Of a DNA stretch of 64,000 nucleotides, positions 12,140 to 23,325 are shown piece by piece. The stretch is from Charina bottae (taxonomy: Eukaryota; Chordata; Lepidosauria; Squamata; Charinaidae): assembly GCA_023362775.1 (NCBI GenBank), contig JALMGJ010000026.1, forward strand, positions 2,945,394 through 3,009,393. Reading direction: 5' to 3'. A program made the position numbers and the translations under genes. Under the pieces are notes generated by a model, which saw only the letters and a program-made list of their open reading frames with translations, ran no database searches and was not told where the DNA came from. Each line of letters opens with the position of its first letter. Position 1 is the first letter of the stretch.

Positions 12140-12296
12140 AGGAGAAGTGGGATATAAATTCAATAAATTAATTAATTAAATTAATAATTATTATTATAAA
12201 TATTAATAATATATTATATTAAATATATTATATTTATAATGTAAATATAAATATATAAATATTAATAATATATTATATAATAATAATACTGATTAA
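12140..12296. repeat. AT-rich tract, target of the foldback element
   Basis: Starts with a LINE/SINE-like tail (gagaagtgggatataaattc) and continues as nearly pure A/T for more than 120 bases. Its last 12 bases, aatactgattaa (12285-12296), form the left target-site duplication of the adjacent element. Confidence 0.7.
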
Positions 12297-12382
12297 TGTA
12301 TTGTCGAAGGCTTTCACGGCCGGAGTTCGATGGCTGTTGTGGGTCTTCCGGGCTGTGTGGCCGTGTTCTGGAAGTTGTGGTT

Positions 12383-12423
12383 CCTAACGTTTCGCCAGCA
12401 TCTGTGGCCGGCATCTTCAGAGG
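12383..12423 (-). ncRNA. Hammerhead-ribozyme-like motif (left arm)
   Basis: The inverted copy of the motif at 12474-12514, with the same core, stem II and ACGU helix III. A transcript spanning both arms would rather fold into the long arm-to-arm duplex, so each motif may act only when transcribed alone. Confidence 0.5.
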
Positions 12424-12473
12424 GCAGAAGCACAGATAGAAGGCAGAGATTTCGCTTCTGTCTGTGCTCCTGC

Positions 12474-12514
12474 CCTCTGAAGATGCCGGCCACAGATGCT
12501 GGCGAAACGTTAGG
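12474..12514 (+). ncRNA. Hammerhead-ribozyme-like motif (right arm)
   Basis: CCU then CUGA, A, GA; one unpaired U; stem II GCCGGC/GCUGGC with a seven-base loop; GAA; ACGU; U; AGG. Core residues C3 U4 G5 A6, G8 A9 and G12 A13 A14 are all present. Helix I is CCU/AGG. Helix III is the palindrome ACGU, as in dimer-forming minimal hammerheads; the predicted cut follows U12511. The unpaired base after A9 is a departure from the usual consensus. Confidence 0.55.
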
Positions 12515-13224
12515 AACCACAACTTCCAGAACACGGCCACATAGCCCGGAAGACCCACAACAGCCATCAATACTAATTAAATTAATAAATTAATTGTATT
12601 TATTGAATTTATATTCAATATTTATATTTAAGTGAGGAAGATGGGTATAATCTGGTAAAGGCATGACCAGGTTTAGGTGATGCCCATTGTGTGAGACTGC
12701 AGGCTGGGGAATTCTTCAGCCCAGGTTTTGCAGGCTTCAGGTTCCTCCTTTAGTTGAGTCCGTACCTCCGTCCTCAGTACCTGCTATAACAATGGGCATT
12801 TTGCTAGTTGATGGCAAAGCCATCAATAGAAGGATAGTGTATTAAAAGCAGGCTGCACAAGGTTCTAGTTTGCAAAACAAATGGTACAACTGTTGGCCAA
12901 TATGGGGACACAGTCTTCTTTCTGCACTGGAGGAGACACACTTCACTGCACACACGCATACACACACACTTTGATAAAATTTAACTCAAATAACCCTTGC
13001 CAGAAGCAAGACTGAGTAGACAGGTGCTGAAGGAATTCAGAGAAAAGGGACCCCATCCGATAGAAAAGAGGTTTGAGTGGCTGCTTAGCTATTAACTGGG
13101 ACAACCACTGGGCAGGACCACCGCCACAGGAAGAGAACATTCTGCAAGGGCGAAGGCACAGACCTGCAAACTTCGGGAATTGTCCGGTTGAGCTGCAAGA
13201 ATAAAGATGGAATTAGAGCTCTAG

Positions 13225-13461
13225 ATTAGGGTTCAATTATGGGAAAAGATGGGGTACCAAGGTGGAAGACGAATTTATTTAAGTGGGGGTTGTTGGCTGA
13301 CAATATATTATGTGAATGCGGAGAAACCCAAGACCCGGCGCATCTCATGGTGTGTCGATTACTGCCGGAGCCTTGTACTGTCAACGACCTACAGCAAGCT
13401 AATGACAAAGCTGTGGCGGTGGCTACATTTTGGCAGAGTAAAGTTTGATCTGGACACGAAA

Positions 13462-13462
<1 letters not shown>
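13225..13462 (+). mobile_element. Non-LTR retrotransposon 3' end (C-terminal Cys/His fragment)
   Basis: The translation contains CECGETQDPAHLMVC, the zinc-knuckle-like pattern found at the C-terminus of some LINE ORF2 proteins, followed by a short tail region to the stop after tggcagagtaaagtttga. The clade is not resolved. A trinucleotide tail follows immediately, as is usual for a LINE 3' end. Confidence 0.65.

Positions 13463-13508
<46 letters not shown>
13463..13508. repeat. (ATG)n microsatellite tail
   Basis: About 15 perfect ATG units directly after the LINE 3' end at 13462. It probably arose from the element's own 3' terminal repeats by slippage. Confidence 0.95.
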
Positions 13509-13509
<1 letters not shown>

Positions 13510-14166
13510 GGAAAAGAGGTGAAAGGACACCAAGACCACACCGTCTATTGTCTGAGCATTTCCAGAAACAGCCTTGCTACAAACTCCTTAGTGAGACAGC
13601 AAGGCTAACTGAGTCATTATGGAATCAGCTCTGGGGAATCCAAACTGAGTCTGGGACTAGGAAAACCTCTCACTAATTATTTAGTCTTGAAGTTACTACC
13701 AACTGTCTATTGAGGTTCATTCCTTATTAGGATTCCTTTACCACGCTTGCCTGTCTTGGCCACTCTGCCTCAGAGACTAACAGAGTTGCCAATTCTGGCC
13801 CTCAGTGGTTGTGTTCACAGAACCCACTTACCCATAGCCAGCTATACTATGGTTTACAATATAGTTTTCCATAATATGCTGCACTGCATCAGCTGCATTA
13901 ACTGACATGCAACTAAAATATTGTTGGGCAGTTTGTGGACCAGCATGTCACGTCATGTCACGTGAATACAGCCAAAGGGTAATTACAGTGACACGTGGGG
14001 TTCACGGATGTTAACCCAGGGTTTGTTGAACAAGGCAGGTGGTCCAATCAATGCATATATAACTCTAAGTCATCAACAACAGAATACAAACCACCATCAT
14101 TGAATGTACACATCAAACTGCTAAAATCAAAAAACCACTTTATAGATGAGCTTAATGTGTATAGAT

Positions 14167-14400
14167 GAGCCAGTTTGGTGTAATAGTTAAGGCTAGAAAC
14201 TGGGGACCCTGAGTTCTAGTCCCGCCTTAGGCACGAAGCCAACTGGGTGACCTTGGTCCAGTCCCTCTCTCTCAGCCCTAGGAAGCAAACAATGGCAAAC
14301 CACTTTCTGGAAAAACCTTGCCAAGAAAACTGCAGGGACCTGTCCAGGCAGTTGCCAAGAGTCAACACTGACTCAAAAGCATGCGTGCACAAACAAACAC
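14167..14400 (+). mobile_element. tRNA SINE, second subfamily
   Basis: Head gccagtttggtgtaatagtt with a B box gttctagtcccgcc. The body is gggtgaccttggtccagtcc with aatggcaaaccactttctgg, and the tail contains agagtcaacactgactc. The same subfamily recurs at 25225. It ends in a short CA/TG run. Confidence 0.8.
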
Positions 14401-14869
14401 ACACGTGTGTGTGTGTGAACCCATCCACTGACATTATAGTTCATCACGACTTACATCCTGGGCTTAACAATATCTTCCCGCATATGTTTGAGGGTTCTTG
14501 TGGAAGGGAGACAATAACCTGGCAAGTGGAATTTGCATCTGCCAGGCGTGGCCCTCCCTCTGACTTCCTGCCCTCTTGGCTCCCTCCAGGATAAGCTTCT
14601 TCCAATACTTGTCAGGCCACTCTGATGTCCAAGGAACACATTAAACTTATTAAACATTAAACACGTTAAACAAGATGGACTGATTCTGGCTGAGCATTAT
14701 GTGCGGACTCACCCCCACCGTGGGATTCCAAAACACAATTTCTTTCTTGAGATCACTCAACTCTAGGCTTGGAAAGGTCTATCAGTCCCCTCCTCAATCA
14801 ACACCAGAATACAGCATCCCCAACAGAAGGGTGTGAAGGAAAGCCACTGTCCGCCTGCTCTTATACCAA

Positions 14870-15320
14870 GGAAGTTCTTCTTAACGACTAACTGGAATCT
14901 GTCTTCTTATAAAGACATTATTCTGTGCCTGCCCTCTGGGGTAATATGGAACTGGCCTTGACCTTCTTCTGGGTGATGCCCATTCAGGTACTTGGAGACT
15001 GCTATCATCTCTCCTCTCCTCCCCTCCCCTCCCCTCCCATCAGCGCTTCCGCCGCCACCGCCACCAGTGTGTGTCACCAACATGAAAAGTTTGGAAAGCT
15101 CTGTGTTAGATTCTATCCTGTCCTCTTCCAAAGTGTCATCTGCCAATCAGATCATCACCGATCTCTTTACCTCTTCATCCGGGTTATTAAGCAAAATGAC
15201 TTACTGGGGGGTGGGGGAGGGAGCACAGGACAGCTTCCCTCCAACCTGATGTGGAGCCATTTCGGGGGACTCTCTGGATGGCCCCCTTTAGCAAGTTATG
15301 AATCCCCCTAACAGTTGTAT
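14870..15320 (-). mobile_element. CR1-like LINE fragment with microsatellite
   Basis: The reversed CR1 3' signature includes cattcaggtacttggagac followed by tgctatcatctctcc. It is interrupted by a (CTCCC)n-like run at 15006-15036 and CCGCCA repeats. Confidence 0.55.
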
Positions 15321-15369
15321 CATGTCGCCTATATATTATTATTTTATTAATAAGGGGGTAATGACAAAA

Positions 15370-15697
15370 AAGGGCGTGGTGGCTCAGCAGGTAAGACGCC
15401 AGGCTTGTTGATCGGAAGATCGCAAGTTCGGAGGTTTGAATCCCTAGCCCTGCGTGCGGAGTGAGCTCCCGCACTCGCCCCAGCTCTTGCCAACCTAGCA
15501 ATTCGAAAGCATGCAAATGCAAGTAGATTAATAGGTACCACTTCGGTGGGAAGGTAACAGCGTTCCGCGCGCGTCATGCCAGCCACATGACCGCGGAAGC
15601 GTCTTCAGACAACGCTGGCTCTTTGGCTAACAAACGGAGATGAGCACCGGCCCTTAGAGTCGGACACGACTGCACAAATGTGCAGGGGGAACCTTTA
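15370..15697 (+). mobile_element. tRNA SINE with BovB-like 3' end, full length
   Basis: Plus strand: ggcgtggtggctcagcaggt (A box), gaggtttgaatccctag (B box), the family body, then tagagtcggacacgact and a cctttacc tail ending in T-rich sequence. It is one of the most complete copies in the window. Confidence 0.92.
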
Positions 15698-15782
15698 CCT
15701 TTTTTTTTTATAGTAAATAACATGTTCCAAGACCAATCTAGCATAATTTTGGAATTGGTATATTCACAGTTCCTACCTGAAG

Positions 15783-15930
15783 AACGTTCCGCGCGCGTCA
15801 TGCCAGCCACATGACCGCAGAAGCGTCTTCAGACAATGCTGGCTCATCGGCTAACAAACGGAGATGAGCACCGGCCCCTAGAGTCGGACACGACTGCACA
15901 AATGTGCGGGGGGAACCTTTACCTTAATGA
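15783..15930 (+). mobile_element. tRNA SINE, 5'-truncated copy
   Basis: Begins mid-body at aacgttccgcgcgcgtcatg and runs through the agagtcggacacgact motif to a cctttacctt tail. It lies about 85 bp after the full copy in the same orientation. Its differences from that copy show it is a separate insertion or an older duplication. Confidence 0.88.
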
Positions 15931-15969
15931 CAAACTTTGTTGAATGCTTTGGTGAATTCCCTGTGACTC

Positions 15970-16480
15970 CTTATAAGACTCAATATCCAATCCCCTGATC
16001 ACCCTCACTACCTTCCTCTGTGACTTATTTATTTTAAAAGACTTACATAACTGCCACTACTATAACAACAACCCTGGGCACCATACAAAACAATAAATAC
16101 ACCCCCCAAACAATCCGAACACAAATTCAACATATTTTATTATATTTTCCAATCAGTACTTCTTAATATGTGATGCCCAAAACTGGATCCAGTATTCAGT
16201 GTGGGGTCTGAGCAATGCAGAACAATTACTTCCCATGATTTGAAAAGTAACCTTCTCTTGATGCATTTACAATTTTTGTACTGTAGCCCCATCACTCTGT
16301 TGATTCATTTTCACTTTGCAGTCATCTGCTACTCCAATACTTTTTCATAAGCCTAGTATCCCCCATCCTATATTTGTGCATTTGACTGTTGTTCCAAGTG
16401 AAGAACACTGCATTTGTCTCTGCTCAGTTCCTCCTGTTACTTTCTGTCCACCTCCTGATTTGACAGGCGCCTCCTCACCC
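15970..16480 (-). mobile_element. CR1 LINE fragment
   Basis: The reversed CR1 body is recognisable from actggatccagtattcagtg, then tctgagcaatgcagaacaa. A 5S-free, AT-rich insertion lies near 16030-16140. Confidence 0.6.
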
Positions 16481-17136
16481 AAGCCATTAATGATCTTCTG
16501 CACCACACTGAGCCAAAAAAGCAAGCCATGGTGTGGCTTAATGTGATGTGCGGACCTAGGGAATGAAAGCACTTTACGTAAAGCCTAAGCCCCACTAACC
16601 ACATTCCACAAAAAAGGCAGAGTGCTTCTCAGCTAAGACACTCACAGCTCGGCCAAGACTCGGTGGGCAAGGAAGCACAGTACGCTCCTTCCATAAAGGT
16701 CTTTGAAGAGGTTTTGCAGGGAAGACCAAGTCTACTCGCAATGCACCAAGAGCAACCTGACAAACCCGTAATTCTGGAGAGGTTAGCCCCTCAGGTTAGT
16801 GGGCTACCAATTGTGCTGTTTCCAGATTTCAGGGCCCCATTTCTGAGACAAAGCAGCCCTGAAACCATTCTAGGAACTACAATCCAAACACAGATCGAAA
16901 AGATGCTGAGCTGGAGAAGAGTGCCTTATAGATGCCCTTTCTTTGTTTTACACATAATTCATACGGATACAGGAACGGATCCCTGAAGCCCAGGACTGAG
17001 ATGGGCATTTCTCCCCAGAAAGAACTCATACTGTGCTTCTAGGTAAGAATACCACCAGGCCGGGGTGGGGGGGGAGCTAGGTATTGAAAAGAAACGAGTC
17101 ATTGTTTAAGATACTGGCAGAGGAGACAAACTAGGC

Positions 17137-17323
17137 CAGAGCTTTCCAAACTTTTCATGTTGGTGACACACTTTTTAGACATGCAGCATTTCGCGACACA
17201 CTCTTACAGCAGGGCACAAGGCAGGCACTAGGACCTGCGCAGAATCCTGGCAGGACTCGGAGGCAGAAGCAGCTGGGACACACCCAGACACTGCAGCCTC
17301 GACACACAGTTTGGAAAGCTCTG
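17137..17323 (+). mobile_element. hAT-type nonautonomous DNA element (187 bp)
   Basis: Terminal inverted repeats cagagctttccaaact/agtttggaaagctctg. Flanks aactaggc (17129-17136) and aactagag (17324-17331) are a decayed 8-bp target duplication, the hAT signature. The interior is shared with 18430 and 22163. Confidence 0.85.
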
Positions 17324-18429
17324 AACTAGAGGATAGTTTGGGACTTGCTAAAAAAAGGTCCAAGCTTTGTGTCATTTTTTTCCAAGTAAAATTGGCAAGA
17401 ATGGCATTGTGGGATCAAATACTCAACTCTCCTCCCTTCCTTTCCCACTCTGGGGATTTGGCATTCCCTCTTGCCAAATAAACAGTAAAACTATTGCCTT
17501 CATCATCTAGAATTTAAGGAGGGAGAGAGTTACACCAGCCGTAGGGAGAGGGCTATATTTGTCTCAGGGAACATTACAGAGGAGAACACCCACAAGCATT
17601 CTGTTCAGTCGAAAGAGACCACAAATGCAACCCCCAGCTAGCAAGACCAATCCAGCTTCCCAAAGATAATGAAGAGTTGTCCACATGGAGATTCGGCACC
17701 TGGCCAGGATTCTTCTGGACCCAGGGCATGAAGCATAACAAAAGTTCTCCAGAGCATCTGTAAAGGGCTTACTGTATTTATTACCGGCTAAAGCCAGTCA
17801 AGACCTAGGTGCACCTAGAACAATGCTCCTAGCTCACTGGGCTTTGGTTTGGCTGCAGAACTAGCTTCGATACAGCCTCCAAATCTTGTGAAGCAATGGC
17901 TCTCTGAGTATGTGCAGAGGGCCTTTCCCTGAACTGCCAGTTCCATGGGACTAAGGAGCAAGAACTAGGCTCAGTTGTTTCTATAAGAAAATCAAACTGC
18001 CTTTGGAGGCTGGGAAAGAGCACACGTCCTTGAGAAAAGGGCCACGTGTTCAAAAGGCAATCAAAACAATACTTTGCTAAGCTACTCTTTGAGGATTGTC
18101 TGGTCTCTTTGTTTGCCTCTCCCCGTTGCTGGTGCTTCCATTAATCCAGAACTCTTAGAGTTCTCTGTCCCAGTCGCAATCCCTGGCACAATGTGCAACA
18201 CAAAGAAATATTCACTTTACTCTCATCTTCCCCAACTAGGTCCCCTCCAGCTGTGATTGGAATGATGGGAATTGAAATTCATCACCTTAGGTTAGGGAAG
18301 GATGTCCTTCTCTCTCCTGTTTCTTCCCTTCTTCTTGCCAAGAGAATAGAACAGAGGGGTTTTGAAACTTAAAGAGTTGCATCCGGTTCACCCAGCCTGC
18401 ACCACCTCTTCACCAAAAAAGGTTTAAGC

Positions 18430-18630
18430 CAGAGCTTTCCAAACTGTGTGTCGGGACACATTAGTGTGTTGGCTGCAGTGTCTGGGTGTGTTGCGGCTGC
18501 GGCTGCCTCCGAGCCCTGCCAGGATTCCGCGCAGGTCCTAGTGCCTGCCTTGTGCCCTGCTGTAAGAGTGTCGCGAAATGATGCATGACTAAAAAGTGTG
18601 TCACCAACATGAAAAGTTTGGAAAGCTCTG
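18430..18630 (-). mobile_element. hAT-type nonautonomous DNA element (201 bp)
   Basis: Same family as 17137 in the opposite orientation. A perfect 8-bp duplication gtttaagc flanks it at 18422-18429 and 18631-18638, which fixes the element boundaries. Confidence 0.92.
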
Positions 18631-18916
18631 GTTTAAGCAGTTATTGCATTACTGACATATGCAAAAGATGTCACACAGATTAATGCTGTAATATTCAAAT
18701 TGTCATCTCCTTCTTTGTACCCGTTTTCTAGTGTGGGAGGAAAACTCGAATGCTGTGTTTCATTGCAGCAAGGATGCTCAATGTGTCTCCTCTAGAACAG
18801 CCACATCACTCCTATCCAAGAGTTTTAGAAACTACAATTCTAATTTTAAAGGACTGTCCTTTGCTTTACTAATTGCAAATGCCCCAAATGGACTGTCTCA
18901 TGGGGGGAGGGGGACG

Positions 18917-18934
18917 TTGGGTTAGGGTTAGGGT
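18917..18934. repeat. Short telomere-like tract
   Basis: Nearly three copies of ttaggg (ttgggttagggttagggt), in the opposite orientation to the tract at 6349. Confidence 0.6.
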
Positions 18935-18939
18935 ACCTT

Positions 18940-21900
18940 CTACCCTTATTTTAGCAAAGGTGAGCTACTAGAAGATCCCGTTCTGCCTGCCTCCCTGCCT
19001 ATTCCCTAATTATTTAGCTCTTCTCTTCACTTTCCCCCCGCCCCCATCAGCCAAGGAGCAGAGGGTGCTGCTTCCCTGATTTTCTTTGTGTCTTTTTAAA
19101 ATTATAATTTGCTTCCTGCTTAAGTGGAAGCCGGCCAAGCAAGCAATTAATCCCAAATAGTATTAATATTGCCTTAAATTTAAACAGCCCCTGCTATCTT
19201 CCATGAAATACATCTCAACCCCAAGATATTCCTCCGCCATGTCACCAGGCCTTTCTTTGCCACAATGGCTCCTTGGCCTCCATTTCAGGAGTCGTAAGTG
19301 CACGTCTGTTAATGGGGTAACATACCTAAGAAGCAGAAGAGGACGGAAGACAGTTTAATCTGACACTTACACTTGGTTCTAAAATCTATTTTCAATGCCA
19401 GCAAACAGTTGCTAAAATCATGTGAAATGATTCTAAAAGAGAAAGCGCCACTAGCACTCTACATGCTAGGAGCACTGTTTCCACACTAAGCCAGCTGTGC
19501 CTTTAGAGGCCAAGAAACAGAAATGGGAGGAAAATTCCAACTAGCTCATTGAGTGATGGACATGAAATTCTGAAAGCCCGCAAACCCAAAGACATCAGGA
19601 AACTTACACTGAAAACAAACATTATTCTAACCCATAGCTTGTTTCACAACGATTCAGTGAATAAAACACAGCAACTGGGGCACACAACAACATGGTAAGC
19701 CATATTGGGAGGGGGGCACACACGGTGGCTTAGTGTGATGTTCAAACCAGTTCTGTCCTTAAAACCACCAAGATAAATAATAGATACTGTAAAGTGCAGG
19801 GGAAGCTTAGAGAATGCCTGAAGGTTGGAGGGTGGGGGGCCAAGTACACATAGCTCCTTCCACAAAGGTCTTTCTATTCTGACCCTGGATGAAGACTTTT
19901 GCCAGATTTGAAAGCCTCTTCTGAAAATGCAACCTTCCCACCCACCCCGGATCCTATCCCAAGCTGTGTTGTGTCCACACCGGTAAAAGAAGGTACCAAA
20001 TAAAGACAGAAGTTCCTATTGGCACAAAACCTTGCTATGGCACCAGGATGGAGCCAGGACCGGATTCTATGGAAAGTGCTCATTAATTGGAGGTGTGGGG
20101 GGAAAACAAAGGGAATGGGAAGAGGCATTTCACTTCCTGCACAAATCTGAAGCCATATCCCATAATATATAACTTGGAAGAGATGTGCAAACTATGAAAT
20201 ACTAATTTCTTTCACCTACACGTGGAGCATAACTCTCAAGAGCAGGATACACAAGGCTGAATGTTTCTCCGGCCATTTGTCCATACAGAAAAAGCCTGAA
20301 AACAGCGACAATTTCTACTGATCGAGTGCCTGAAATATAAAATATGAAGAGCAGCAGTAATGCTACCAAAAGCTAATGGAGAACTATTAGCCACTTTCCA
20401 TGTATAGCTTCTATTAAAAAAGGAAAAAACCTTATTTTATTATTGTATTATTATTATATTATTATTTGGGGGAGATGGGCGGTCATATAAATTTAAATAA
20501 TAAATAAATAATAAATAGAAAGGGTTAAGAACCTATCTGTGACTAGGAGAGAGTAAAAAAAAAAACCTTCAGAAGGAAAAAAAATATTGTAGGCCTGAAA
20601 AATATTTGATAAACATATACTGAAATAGCAACCAAGATATTCCACATACAATACATTTGCTCCCACCAAGAGCTAGATACGGTATGAAAAGGAAGGAAAC
20701 TGCAACACAAGGCGAAAAGGAAGATAGTGTAAACAAGGTGGGGGAGCGTACACTGGGGTGGCAAATGGCGGGGGGGGGGGGGGAGAGGAGGTGAGAGAGC
20801 AAAGTGCTTCCCAGCAAGGGGGGCTCAGTATCTAGAAAAAGTTACTTGCTGTTGCAACAAAACCCAGAAGAGAAACCGTGAGTTCATGCTCATACTAAGC
20901 CACGATTGTTCATTGTGCTTTGTTATCTAAACCACCAATGGGCTAGATTCACACCTCATACTAAAACCACTAAACACAAGAGGAGAACCTGCAGCTCACG
21001 TGTTGCCCCCAGACCCATGTGGCAAAACAAAGATTTTCAGGTGCCCCATTTTTTGCCTCTTAAAGAACAATTTAAGTGTTAAAATATAAACATTATGTCA
21101 CTGGGATGCTTTTTAGAGAGTCCTCCCCATAAAAGGTGTTTTGTGAAATTGTCCACAAGAGATTCCTGATTCCAGATGTGCTTCCTACCCCAGAAAGTTG
21201 TTAACTCTGTTTTCATGACACAGATTCACTCGTAGGTTGGTTTCACACAACACACTAAGCCCAGGTTAACAAAACACAATGGCTCTATTTACATCCCATG
21301 CTCTTCCCAAACGAATGAACCATGCCATGGCTCCATGGGACAGCCTAGTTCCCACAACATGTTGAACTACAAATGACACAGTCCTAACCTTGTGTGCTGA
21401 GTGAAGTGAATGTTAAGTCCCATGAGTTCAAATCAAACATGCTGCCAAGCCAAAGATGCATCCAAAAATTTCTACGCAGTTCTCTTTCCAAGCACATCAG
21501 ACAGGCTTGTCTGAGCAGAATTATCCACATTTAAGTCCGGCTGCTGCTCCCACTGAGGCATGGAAACCCTAACTCATCCCAGGCCTTTTCAGACCTTGAA
21601 AAGGGGGCCCTTCCAAGCACCGGATCATAGCCATCCATCCCTCCCTTCCTGATCCTGGCACCCCTCCAGATACGCCGGGTTTACTATTCCATCATTCGCC
21701 ATCCTTACCCCTCTGGGAGGCTCTAGGTTGGGAAAGGAAATGTCTCTTCTGGGCTTGGGGGGAACTCGGGCCCCTTCTGCCCACCTGTTATTCCTGGCGC
21801 TGCCAAGGAGCAATCTGCTCCCTTGAGCTCACAGAACAGGTGTTTTCCAGCAGCAGCAGCAGCAACTGGAAAGGAGATTTTCCCCCTGCTGCTTGGCTGC

Positions 21901-22150
21901 AGCATTAGTGGTGGGAAAATATTTTTTTTTCTTCCACAACATGGATCCCTATTCTTCTGCCAGGTAAGTTCCTGTAGCCATGGCCAGTTTGCTTTTGTAA
22001 TGCCAGGTTAAATCCACCTCACGGTGTTTTATTTTTTCCAGTGTCTCAACAAAAAGCATTCAGGAGAGGTCCTGGCAGCCTCAAGGACTGGAAAGCAAAA
22101 TGGGAGTTGAGCTGCCAATCATTCTCGCACAATCTTAAAAGAAGCTGAGT
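18940..22150. other. Mostly unique DNA
   Basis: Apart from a short LINE-type tail at about 20465-20520 (gggggagatgggcggtcata with AAAT repeats) and a poly-G run at about 20769-20783, nothing was recognised. A GC-richer patch at 21600-21950 holds (CAG)n-like sequence but no splice-supported exon. Confidence 0.4.
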
Positions 22151-22162
22151 AAAGTTATAGAG

Positions 22163-22365
22163 CAGAGCTTTCCAAACTTTTCATGTTGGTGACACGCTTT
22201 TTAGACATGCATCATTTCGCGACACACTCTTACAGCAGGGCACAAGGCAGGCACTAGGACCTGTGCGGAATCCTGGCAGGGCTGGGAGGCAGCAGCAGCC
22301 ACGACACACCCAGACACTGCAGCCAACACACTAACGTGTCCCGACACACAGTTTGGAAAGCTCTG
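22163..22365 (+). mobile_element. hAT-type nonautonomous DNA element (203 bp)
   Basis: Terminal repeats cagagctttccaaact and agtttggaaagctctg. Target duplication ttatagag (22155-22162) and ttacagag (22366-22373), 7 of 8 matching. Same interior as 17137 and 18430. Confidence 0.9.
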
Positions 22366-22649
22366 TTACAGAGGTTCGTCTCATATCACATTCTAAGCTA
22401 TGATTGCCCACTGTCTACAGCATAAATCACCATTGGCTAGGCTTGTATAACACTCTGAAACCAAACTGTATAGTGGTTGAGTACAGGGGTGGGCAACATG
22501 CTCTTCAGTAATGTCAGGAGAGGACATCTCGTCTGCAGCAGAACACAGAAGGAAGAGGGGTGGTTAACACTGCAAGACAAAGGGAAGACGCAAAAGATCT
22601 AGACAGGCCTGAACAGGGAGAAATGCAATTTCCCTGCATCCAGGGAGAA

Positions 22650-23325
22650 AAAAATGAAAAGCACAGTAAAAGATGGGGGAGACCCGTTTGGCAGCAGAGC
22701 GTATGAAAAAGACCCAGGTGTTCCAGTAGATCGCAAATTAAACGTGACCCTCAAAGTCATATGGCATTTGGTGACGTACTGCGGGGAACATAACGGTCCA
22801 GATCATGGGCAATAATTTGGAGTCCTGTTCCAGTTCTGCCCCCACTCCCAACCCCAGTTCAAACAGGACAGTAATAAATCGAAGCAAGTTCAAAGGAAGG
22901 CTACTAAGATGGTGAAGGGTTTGGAAACCAAGCCCCAGGAGAACAGTTAAAGGATCTGGATATGTTTAGCCTAGCAGAAAAAAACGACTGAGAAGATAGG
23001 ATAGTATTCCTTGGATATCTAAAGGGTTGCCCACAGAGGAGGGAATGGACTTGTTCTCTGTTACCCCAGAGGGCAAGACCAGGACCAGTGGCATGAAACT
23101 ACTGTACAGGGAAGTTGATTCAAGTTTGCTATGAGGAGGGATTTCTTGATGGCATGAACGGGCATCCAGTGGAAGAGCTGCCTCATGAGGCGGCCCGTTC
23201 CTCTTCACTGGAGGGCTTCAAACAGAGCACCAACGGTCAGAAATACCTGAGCAGATTTTGAACTGAACAAGGGGTTAGACTAGATGACCTCTGGGTGCTT
23301 TCCAACTCTATGATTCTGTATTTGT
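22650..23325 (+). mobile_element. CR1 LINE 3' fragment
   Basis: Ends with the CR1 hallmark gactagatgacctctgggtg, then tccaactctatgattctgta. Upstream cagtggaagagctgcctcatg and related CR1 3'-UTR phrases are also visible. It is diverged, hence old. Confidence 0.8.

Larger units (their letters stand above)
12297..12568. mobile_element. Foldback element with hammerhead-like motif in both arms (Penelope-like terminal repeat)
   Basis: Two arms of more than 100 bp are near-perfect inverted copies: gatggctgttgtggg at the left pairs with cccacaacagccatc at the right. The left end has an extra 32-nt extension starting tgtattgtcgaagg. Flanks are aatactgattaa and aatactaattaa (12569-12580), an 11-of-12 target duplication. 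The right arm on plus (about 12474-12514) and the left arm on minus (about 12423-12383) each contain CTGAAGA, a GCCGGC/GCTGGC stem and GAAACGTTAGG. Confidence 0.8.

Noticed and set aside
15370..15450. tRNA gene
   Set aside because: A and B boxes are present, but they are the head of a repeated SINE with a long body and BovB-like tail.
6349..18934. Telomere fusion marked by the two telomere-like tracts
   Set aside because: Each tract has only about three hexamers and they are 12.5 kb apart; chance or repair-derived.
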